Shown here: piece after piece, positions 56,316 through 64,000 of the stretch
How the letters are laid out: each line of letters opens with the position of its first letter
How positions within the stretch are numbered: position 1 is the first letter of the stretch
Assembly (NCBI GenBank): GCA_964016875.1
Contig: OZ024720.1
Coordinates: 71,577,520 to 71,641,519, forward strand
Length of the DNA: 64,000 bases
Source of the DNA: Fallopia convolvulus
Lineage: Eukaryota > Streptophyta > Magnoliopsida > Caryophyllales > Polygonaceae
Direction: 5' to 3'
Position numbers and translations under genes: made by a program
The notes under the pieces: model-generated
The model's database searches: none
Told to the model about the DNA's origin: nothing
Seen by the model: the letters and a program-made list of their open reading frames with translations, nothing else

Positions 56316-59300
56316 CTAGGTGGATACCAACTCAGGATAACGACTTAGCATTTCTTGCTCTGTTTCCCATGTTTCCCAAGTTGTCCCCTCTCCACCATTC
56401 TTAGACCATAAAATTCTTACCAAAGGTATTTCTTTGCTACGAAGCATCTTCACACGACGTTCCAGAATTTTGATTGGTTTCTCCTCATAAGTACCATTTG
56501 GTTGAACTTCAATATCATCATAACTAAGGACATGAGATTCATCCGGCACATATTGTCTTAACAAGGATACATGAAAAACATCATGCACGGGGTGTGTTGC
56601 CGGAGGTAAGGCAAGTCGATAAGCTAACTTACCCACTTTTTCTAAAATCTCAAAGGGTCCAACGTATCGAGGATTGAGCTTACCTCGTTTACCAAAACGA
56701 AATACTCCTTTAGATGGAGATACTCTCACAAAAACTTTGTCACCAACTGCAAACTCAATATCTCTTCTTTTCAAGTCAGCATAAGACTTTTGACGACTCT
56801 GAGCTGTTAACATTCTCTGCCTAATCAAAGCTATATCAGTTGTAGTCTTCTCAATCAACTCGGGTCCAAGAAGAATCTTATCAGCACCTTCATCCCAACA
56901 TATCGGGGATCGACACTTACGACCATAAAGAGCCTCAAACGGTGCCATTTTAATCGTAGAATGCCAGCTATTATTATAAGTGAATTCTATCAAACTTAAA
57001 CTGGTATCCCAACTGGTCGTTCGATCAAGTACACAAGCACGAAGCATATCCTCAAGAGTTTGAATTGTTCTCTCAGATTGCGCGTCAGTTTGAGGATGAA
57101 AAGCAGTGCTGAAACACAATTCAGTTCCCAAAGCCTTATGCAAATTCTTCCAGAATCTTGACATATACCTTCCATCTCGATCAGAGATTATAGTTTTAGG
57201 AGTACCATGAAGACGAACAATTTCATGAATAAAGACCTTGGCCAACTTTTGGATTTCCCATGCTATCTTGATTGCTATGAAATGTGCACTCTTTGTGAGT
57301 CGGTCAATAATAACCCAGATAGCATCTTTCTGCCCTTGTGTCTTAGGCAATCCTGTGACGAAGTCCATGGCAATGTCTTCCCATTTCCACTCAGGTACTG
57401 GAAGTGGTTGTAATATTCCTCCTGGTCTTCTATGTTCAATCTTTACTTTCTGGCATACCATGCATCTAGCCACAAATTCTGCCACATCATTCTTCATGTT
57501 GGGCCACCAGAAATTTTGGCGTAGATCTTTGAACATCTTGCTAGAACCTGGGTGAATGGAATATGCAGAGGAATGAGCTTCCCTCAAAATCATCTTTCTT
57601 AAGTCTTCAATTGCAGGTACACAGATCCTATCCCGAAACCACAGAGATCCATCATCCTGAATAATAAATCCCGGTGCTTTGCCTTCTTGCACTTCTCCGC
57701 TAATCTTAATCAAAACAACATCTTCTGCTTGTTTTTCCCTGATTTGATCTAGCAGAGTAGCTTGAATCTCTAAGGTACTCAAACAACCTTGTTGCCTTTC
57801 AAACCAAATTTCAGTTTCTGTTTGTATCAATTCCTGTTGTAGCCTTGGTTGAACTGTCAACATTGCTATTATAGCTTCTTGCGCAGTTTTTCTGCTTAAA
57901 GCATCTGCCACCACATTGGCTTTACCTGGATGATATAGCAGCTCAATATCATAATCTTTCAACAATTCCAACCATCTTCTCTGTCTCATATTCAACTCCT
58001 TTTGAGTAAACACATATTTTAAACTCTTGTGGTCAGTAAAGATTTGGCACTTGACACCATAGAGATAATGTCGCCAAATTTTCAAAGCAAAGACCACGAC
58101 TGCAAGTTCTAAATCATGAGTCGGATAATTCACCTCATAAACCTTAAGTTGTCGAGATGCATATGCAATAACCTTACCATGTTGCATTAACACACAACCC
58201 AACCCCTGTTTAGAAGCATCACTGTAGACTACATACCCTTCATTCCCATCTGGCAGAGTCAAAATTGGGGCACTGGTAAGTCGTCTTTTGAGTTCTTGAA
58301 AACTTGCTTCACATTTGTCATCCCACATAAACTTTTTATTCACCTTACGAAGTAATCCTGTCATAGGTAAAGATATTTTCGAGAATCCTTCTACAAAACA
58401 TCGATAATACCCGGCAAGTCCTAAGAAACTTCTTACCTCCTTAACATTCTGAGGTTGTTTCCATTCAGCGACTGCCTTGACCTTTTGAGGGTCTACCATT
58501 ACTCCATCTTGATTGATAATATGTCCCAAGAAAGCCACTTCCTTTAACCAGAAAGCACACTTAGATAACTTAGCATAAAGTTCATGATACCTAAGTATTT
58601 CAAAAATTATCCGAAGATGCTCTTCATGCTCAACTTCATCTCTTGAGTAGATCAAAATGTCATCAATGAATACCACTACAAACTTGTCGAGATATTCATG
58701 AAAACATCTATGCATTAAATCCATGAAAACTGCAGGTGCATTTGTCAGTCCAAAAGGCATTACCAAGAACTCATAATGACCATAACGAGTTCGAAAAGCT
58801 GTTTTTGGAATATCTTTTTCACATACTCTGAGCTGATGGTATCCTGACCTTAAATCAATCTTAGAGAAGATCTTTGCACCCCTTAGCTGGTCTAACAAAT
58901 CATCAATCCTTGGTAAGGGATACTTATTCTTAATGGTGACCTTATTCAGCTCACGGTAATCAATACATAACCGGAAGGTTCCATCCTTCTTCTTTACAAA
59001 AAGTACCGGAGCGCCCCAAGATGAAGCACTCGGTCTTATATATCCCTTTTCCAGCAACTCATCGAGTTGTTTCTTCAATTCCTTCATCTCGATAGGAGCC
59101 ATTCTATAAGGTGCTTTAGAAATTGGTGCCGTTCCAGGTTCCAACGTAATTGTAAATTCAACAATACGCTTTGGAGGTAAACCTGGGAGTTCCTCGGGAA
59201 AAACATCAGTAAATTCTCTAACCACAGGAATTCCTTCAATATCTACCTTCTTTTCATCAGACTCTTCAAGAAAACACAGATAGCCAACACATCCTTGACG

Positions 59301-59970
59301 TAGCAATTTAGCAGCCTTCATAGAACTGATCAACTTCCCATTTTCTGCATCACCTTTTCCTTTGAAACGACACACATATTTTCCTTCTTCCTGGATGGTT
59401 ACCGTTCGGGAACTAAAGTCTATTATAGCTCCATGTTGTAATAACCAATCCATGCCTAAGATGATGTCGTAAGGAGCCATTGGAATGCATATAAGGTTGG
59501 CTTTAAACTTCCGACCTTGAATGCTAATGGGAAAATTATTAAGTTGTTTGGTTCCTACGATCTTTTCTTTGTTTGGTAGGTTCACCACAAAAGGTTCACA
59601 TGAATTAGTGCATTTTAGTCCTAATTGCTCTACACAATTCTCAGATATGAAAGAATGTGTTGCTCCTGAATCAAACAACAAGAAAACAGCAGTTGACTGA
59701 ACATATAAAATACCTTGGCATACAGGAGCTTCTGGTTCATCACTACGCCTCATCTCATATAGACGCTGACCTTGCTTTGTTGATGTCATTGCCGATTTTC
59801 CCTTATTCTGAGCAGTAGACTGAACAGAGGCTGATTTGGCAGCTTCAGTCGGAACACGGCTATTCTGAGCAACAGAGGTTTGACGCGACAGTGCTGAACC
59901 ATCTTTATTCTGTGGACAATAAATCCGCATGTGTCCTTCCTTTCCACACTGAAAGCACTTCCTTTGAATC
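56316..59970 (-). CDS. pol polyprotein: protease, RT, RNase H, integrase, chromodomain-like tail
   Basis: An uninterrupted frame follows the gag overlap. The order is: CCHC knuckle CFQCGKEGHMRIYC (about 59950), protease LLFDSGATHSFIS (about 59670), RT with MPFGLTNAPAVF and FIDDILIYS (about 58650), RNase H with VVYSDASKQGLGCVL and TDHKSLKY, and integrase with MDFVTGLP (57360), ISDRDGRY (57180) and HPQTDAQSERTIQTLED, which retains the D,D,E catalytic set. The C-terminal domain continues VGPFEIL..HPVHDVFHVSLLRQY and a chromodomain-like ILERRVKMLRSKEIPLVRI..TTWETE. Only one Gly-to-Ala change in the usual TDGQ was noticed. The frame is open upstream to 60131, but that part reads gag sequence out of frame, so I start pol at the frame change near 59960. 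No ATG initiates it; expression requires fusion to gag. Confidence 0.92.
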
Positions 59971-60987
59971 TTTAGGACAAAACTTATTAATGTGACATGT
60001 TTCTCCACAATTATAACAAACCGTCCGACCCTTCTTTTGTCCAGATTGGAAGGACCTAGTTGAACCAGACTCAGTTTTAGCCCGATTTGACTTTTCAAAC
60101 TTCTGAAAGGGTGCCGGTCTCTTGAATCCACTAAATTGTGAACGTTGTTGAGATACTTGTTCCCCTTTCTTTGCTTCCTGATCAGACCTTTCCAAAGAAA
60201 CTTCTAAGCGGTAGGCTGCATCAACATACTGTTCCAAAGTTGAACACTTTACATGGACCATTAGTGGCTTCATCTTCGGATTTAGCCATTCATAGAATCT
60301 CTCAATTTTTTGCTCTTCTGTAGAGATTTCAGATCCAGCATACTGTAAAAGATGATTAAATTTGGCAGCCATCTCAGGTATTTTCATACCCTCAACTTGC
60401 GGGTACGAAAATTCTCTTTCTTTTTCTTTCCTCATAGCAGCAGAAAAGAACCTATCTAACATCTTATCTTTAAACATTCTCCAACTCAGTTTTGGGTGCC
60501 TAGACAAACCAGTACTTTTCCACCATTCAGTCGCACCTTCCTTAAGCTGTAAAGCAGCGATACGTACCTTCTCAGACTCTGTACATGAGATATTTTCCAT
60601 CAACTGTTCGATGTGGGAAAACCAATATGCTATTTTAACAGGTTCACCTGTTCCATCGTAGCTGTCGGGCTTCATGGACAGGAAAGTTTTCAAGGCCCGA
60701 GAAAAATTCATACTTTGAACAGGTGGAAGCTCTTGAGGGTATTCCACTTTTATATTTCCCACATGTCCACTTTCTTCAACTTCAGGTGCAACATTTTGAG
60801 CAGCTGGGAGAACAGACTGAATAGTTTGAAGCATTAAATTCTTCAAAGTCTCCATAGTTTCCTCATCGAAAACTATATTCCTTCTAACCTTCGGATCAGG
60901 TTGATTTGCAGGATTTTGAGACTCTCCTCTCTCCTTAGAATTCCTATCTGAACCATCCCCTTGCTCAGATCTTCCTGTGTTTACCAT
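59905..60987 (-). CDS. gag of the young chromovirus
   Basis: ATG 60987 (MVNTGRSEQGDG) opens a 360-residue frame. Upstream in-frame sequence lacks another ATG, and CTTTCAG immediately before the ATG looks like a splice acceptor. The capsid domain is recognisable (EGATEWWKSTGLSRHPKLSW, FKDKMLDRFF, MKIPEMAAKFNHLLQYA, RFYEWLNPKMKPLM), followed by a basic region and zinc knuckle CYNCGETCHINKFC. The frame ends 59905, overlapping the pol frame by over 200 bases. A second knuckle lies in the pol frame, so gag and pol are separated by a single base step near 59960. Confidence 0.92.
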   Translation of the reverse strand: MVNTGRSEQGDGSDRNSKERGESQNPANQPDPKVRRNIVFDEETMETLKNLMLQTIQSVLPAAQNVAPEVEESGHVGNIKVEYPQELPPVQSMNFSRALKTFLSMKPDSYDGTGEPVKIAYWFSHIEQLMENISCTESEKVRIAALQLKEGATEWWKSTGLSRHPKLSWRMFKDKMLDRFFSAAMRKEKEREFSYPQVEGMKIPEMAAKFNHLLQYAGSEISTEEQKIERFYEWLNPKMKPLMVHVKCSTLEQYVDAAYRLEVSLERSDQEAKKGEQVSQQRSQFSGFKRPAPFQKFEKSNRAKTESGSTRSFQSGQKKGRTVCYNCGETCHINKFCPKDSKEVLSVWKGRTHADLLSTE

Positions 60988-61062
60988 CTGAAAGAAACAA
61001 CAGAAGACAAAACTTCCTTTATTCCACATCAAAGATAAGAAATCAAAGAGGCATATATACAC

Positions 61063-61323
61063 AAAACTTCCATTTATTTATATCACATCATACACCAACT
61101 CTATTTTACAACTCTGTTCTGCAAACAAAGTTAAAACCAACTTATTTACATAAAGGGACTTGTACTTCCACAAATCATTCTATCAACCATTATTTACATT
61201 CTATAAAGGCACACTTAAAACCATAACTTCTTAAACCTTACAACAAACCTTAATTTACATCTAAGAAAACCTACAAAACCAACTTATCCATCTCGACTCG
61301 TTCATGCCCTTATCCATTCCTCA
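61063..61323. other. spacer between leader ORF and gag
   Basis: Non-coding on the minus strand, AT-rich and pyrimidine-rich toward gag, ending in the splice-acceptor-like TTGTTTCTTTCAG just before the gag ATG (60988-61000). Confidence 0.45.
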
Positions 61324-62046
61324 CTACATCGAGGGAGGATGACAGAAGTTATCTAAAAAGTCAGCATCAAACTGCAAAGGATCTTTTAAGGCATTCTGAT
61401 CGTATAGGAGTGATTCCCCTTGCTCCAGTTTCCTATAGAAGAGGTTTCTACGCGGAGGGCTTAAATGCAGTCCCGCAATGCCCCAGATAAAAAGATCTTC
61501 ATAAGGTTCCAATTCTCGTTTCCAGGCTTGCACGGCATTCATTAACCTTTCTGTCTTTACCTCAAATTTCACAAATTGAGTTCTCCCAGAGGATATCCAA
61601 TCCTCCCAAGACTGTATCATCATAGGATTTCCACCTTCAGTTTCTTGAACCTGATCTTTACCAGAAGAACTAGGACCTGCCGACCCTACTATCTGCTGAG
61701 GATAGTTATCCATAGAAGGGAAAAACCGTTGAGATGAAGTATACACTCCAGACTCATGCGAAGATAACGAAGATTGACTGGAGTTCGAATACCGTATCTG
61801 CTCTGATTGCGGAGCCTCTTCTTCCTCAGGGTCTTCTTCTTCACTCGAGATGATTATAGGGTTCACTCCCACACCCAATTCCTCATCGCTAGGTATGTCT
61901 ACATATTCAATTTCCATTCTTGGTGAAGCTGGAAACCCTTTGATTAAACTTACTCTAGAAGATTCTGCTTCATCAGCAGTGGGTGCTCCATTCTTCGCTC
62001 TTTTTCCGAGCTCATCATTACTATGCTGCCCTTGGCTCCTCTTCAT
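61324..62046 (-). CDS. extra leader ORF upstream of gag, acidic, unknown function
   Basis: ATG 62046 (MKRSQGQHSNDELGKRAKNG) begins a 240-residue frame lying between the primer-binding site and gag, in the sense orientation. The N-terminus is basic with a KRAK-type nuclear-localisation-like patch. The middle contains NPIIISSEEEDPEEEE, a hydrophobic core followed by acidic residues that matches the SUMO-interaction motif pattern, then a Ser-rich stretch. The C-terminal ~90 residues (SWEDWISSGRTQFVKFEVKTERLMNAVQAWKRELEPYEDLF) look folded and helical. I recognise no domain. Additional sense ORFs before gag are known in Ogre/Tat elements; presence in a Tekay-like element is less usual in my knowledge. 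An intact frame in a young copy argues it is translated. Confidence 0.75.
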   Translation of the reverse strand: MKRSQGQHSNDELGKRAKNGAPTADEAESSRVSLIKGFPASPRMEIEYVDIPSDEELGVGVNPIIISSEEEDPEEEEAPQSEQIRYSNSSQSSLSSHESGVYTSSQRFFPSMDNYPQQIVGSAGPSSSGKDQVQETEGGNPMMIQSWEDWISSGRTQFVKFEVKTERLMNAVQAWKRELEPYEDLFIWGIAGLHLSPPRRNLFYRKLEQGESLLYDQNALKDPLQFDADFLDNFCHPPSM

Positions 62047-62167
62047 TTCCTTGGAAAAAAACAAGCAAAAGAATTTAGAATCTCCACAATTCTATTCATC
62101 AAAACTTCAAACCTATTTCCAAGGTTTAAAAGATATCAACTGGTAATCTATTTTTAGAGAACCTTCG

Positions 62168-62179
62168 GCTCTGATACCA
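62168..62179 (-). other. primer-binding site, initiator tRNA-Met
   Basis: TGGTATCAGAGC on the minus strand starts four bases after the 5' LTR end (…TGTTACA). Confirms element orientation. Confidence 0.93.
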
Positions 62180-62183
62180 CTTA

Positions 62184-64000
62184 TGTAACACCCCCTCCCT
62201 ATTGTACTTGAGATGTTACCGCCAGTAACCCTAATTAGTCCTAATCCAAGGTTACCCAAGGCTTTAAAACTTATAATCACAACAAGTATTACAACACTTT
62301 ATTACAAACCATAGTATGACTTCCTTCCATACACAAAATCCTAACCACAACTTGGGCAAAAGTAAAATATTTACAACAGACCTATTCTTCTTCAAGCGAC
62401 CACTTTCAAAACCTTTTTACATTCTAAACTCCTTGGCTAGCCTTCTCTTCGCGGATTAACTTCTTTAGCAGCTGATGCGTCGTATACAGACGGTGGGCAC
62501 CAGCCGGCCATGCAATTGAATAAGGTGGTCGGATTAGTCTAATGAAAGACTAAGCCAGTGGAGAAAATGACTGGTTCCTATGGTAGTGACTAAACATATT
62601 GGCATCGAAATCCGAATGACAACCGGTCGATGATCCAACAGTTAGCAGTCCCATAGAGGAAAAGAAGTGAGGCATGCATAATCAAAAGATAGGACACCAC
62701 AACTTGCGGTTCCATTATGAAACATGAACAATTGTTGGGAACTCATATTAATCACATAACATTCTAAAAGCAAGAATGGCTTCCCGACTGGACGAACCAT
62801 TCAGGTATTTTAGTGTGCCTAATGCACTTATCTTATATTACTTTCAAAACTTTTCACAAACAAGTTGGTGGCTTTTAATCGGCTCGAACTACTACCGAAA
62901 TATCGTGGTATTGTAGAGATCATCGGAGTATTTCATCCATGTCATCTACTCTGTACCCAAGATCACAGGACTTCAGCTATCCTTGATCTTTCATTTGCAT
63001 ATGGTGAGGTAGAGATCACAGAGGCCTATTACCATGTCGTCTACACTACACCGTGCCGAACCTGCACTTAGCTAGAGTGCCTATCAACCCTCTCACACGA
63101 AGAGTAGGGGAAAAGAGTCATGACTCACCATTAGGATTAGGCCCCTCCTAATGTAATATCGTTATAAAGAGAGGATATAAAACCACTCCCTGGACTATCT
63201 GAATCACAACAATGTCTCAGCGAGAGACAACAAACAAGGTCGCACATAACGGACCTAAATCCAGTTCTAGCGCAAACTGAATAAACAACATGGTCATTAT
63301 TTCTAACAATATAACAACCTATCATATTTTATTAAGCATACAAGTTGTTCCCAACACAAATATTAAATGGGATTCAATTCCTCATTTAATAACAATAATG
63401 CAAGAACGAACCGTCCACTTGCCTTGTAAGGCGTGCTTTACGCTCTCAGCGAGTCCAACAGAAATCTTTATCTGCCTTCTGCCAATTATAACAACAGATT
63501 CTTCAACCACAAGCTCATGGATACAATTCTTAGTTGTATAATCCAATTCTACAACTTCCTAATAGATAAACGATTTGATTTCCGAATATCGATATATATA
63601 TATATATATATATATAAATCTTTAGTTTTCATGCTTCAAGGAGCCATCTTGGCGGAATTATAACTAATTATCCGCTTCACTTTTGAAACAATTTTATAAA
63701 TAAAAATTGTTCATTAGTAGTAGTTCTGCAAGATTACAAAATCTCAGATCAAACGGATTAACAACGAATCCTGAGTAATTATCCGAAGTCCTTTACCTGA
63801 CAATCGATGTTTAAACTTGTCTTCGCTATAAGTAATAATCCAGACGTCCGTTTCTCGAGCGGTTTGAACCTGTGGAACCGTATCAACGTCAAGATTATAA
63901 AACCATAAATTTACTTCGTAAAGCGGACCCGAAAGGTTCTTTCGGTGGCTCCGTAACCACCCCGCTAATTAATTTCGAGCGTTAATACCTTCACTCGAAC
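62184..64000 (-). repeat. 5' LTR of the young chromovirus, truncated by window edge
   Basis: Matches 53517-55329 with offset 8667, changing to 8671 after a 4-bp longer AT run near 63600. Substitutions seen: A/C at 53890 versus 62557 and G/A at 54228 versus 62895. By analogy it should extend about 850 bp past the window. Confidence 0.95.

Larger units (their letters stand above)
53517..64000 (-). mobile_element. young Tekay-like Ty3/gypsy chromovirus, right LTR cut by window edge
   Basis: Direct repeats start at 53517 and 62184 (TGTAACACCCCCTCCC). The interior in minus orientation has a tRNA-Met primer site, a leader ORF, gag, pol (protease, RT, RNase H, integrase, chromodomain-like tail) and a purine tract. 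Over about 1.8 kb of comparable LTR I find two substitutions and one 4-bp AT-repeat indel, indicating very recent insertion. One target flank is ATGGG (53512-53516); the other lies outside the window. Confidence 0.95.

Noticed and set aside
56316..60131. Pol start at 60131
   Set aside because: The codon is GTG and the first ~57 residues are gag sequence read out of frame; true pol similarity begins near 59960.
54198..63663. Pairs of identical short open frames (54198/62865, 54470/63137, 54623/63290) that look like a duplicated gene cluster
   Set aside because: They are the two LTRs of one chromovirus.

Overview
The window is nuclear DNA of a flowering plant, almost certainly a eudicot. The evidence is intron-split genes with plant-specific families (MATE/DETOXIFICATION transporter, GT43 xylan glycosyltransferase, PLAC8/cell-number-regulator proteins, phosphoglycerate-mutase-like protein), AT-rich intergenic DNA, and plant-type transposons of nearly every class. 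I cannot name the species from sequence alone. Host genes are sparse (five confident loci) and most of the rest is transposon-derived.

Layout. 3-1394: 3' part of a MATE transporter. 1395-6731: non-coding, with several tiny retroposition footprints and a possible promoter of a minus-strand transcript near 6480-6660. 6732-13640: transposon-rich, with a MULE-like MITE, two TGCAC-repeat MITEs, a probable 2.6-kb solo LTR, a Tourist MITE and a diverged tandem duplication. 14208-16400: three-exon GT43 gene (IRX9H-like). 17698-18448: three-exon PLAC8 gene (minus). 19823-23117: a compact LTR element carrying only gag (TR-GAG type). 23575-32039: MITEs, two solo/complete terminal structures, two Helitrons and a tiny SINE. 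32431-34569: second PLAC8 gene (minus, four exons) whose second intron carries a 1.18-kb MULE with a perfect 9-bp target duplication. 35594-42945: a MITE and a broken Ty3/gypsy chromovirus containing two nested hAT MITEs and a retroposed cDNA. 45301-47352: nine-exon phosphoglycerate-mutase-like gene with a GC-AG intron. 47873-50544: decayed hAT transposase split by a solo LTR. 51455-53137: Helitron(s). 53517 to the right edge: a very young Tekay-like Ty3/gypsy element (minus strand) with gag, pol and an extra acidic leader ORF; its right LTR runs off the window.

The two PLAC8 genes share exon structure and C-terminal sequence and are probably ancient local paralogues pushed apart by transposons. 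The other host genes show no functional linkage.

The most unusual observations are: (i) at least nine 11-55 nt insertions ending in an A-run, several sharing a TTCTACC(A)n terminus and flanked by 14-20 bp duplications, i.e. extremely truncated retroposon copies; (ii) a Helitron inside a Stowaway MITE whose empty site can be read from a paralogous MITE 3.6 kb away; (iii) a TR-GAG element with seven GGCGCGCC palindromes in each LTR; (iv) a young chromovirus with a pre-gag ORF carrying a SUMO-interaction-like motif, and a one-base gag/pol frame change. Splice sites, domain assignments and repeat boundaries were read by eye; no database search or alignment program was run.
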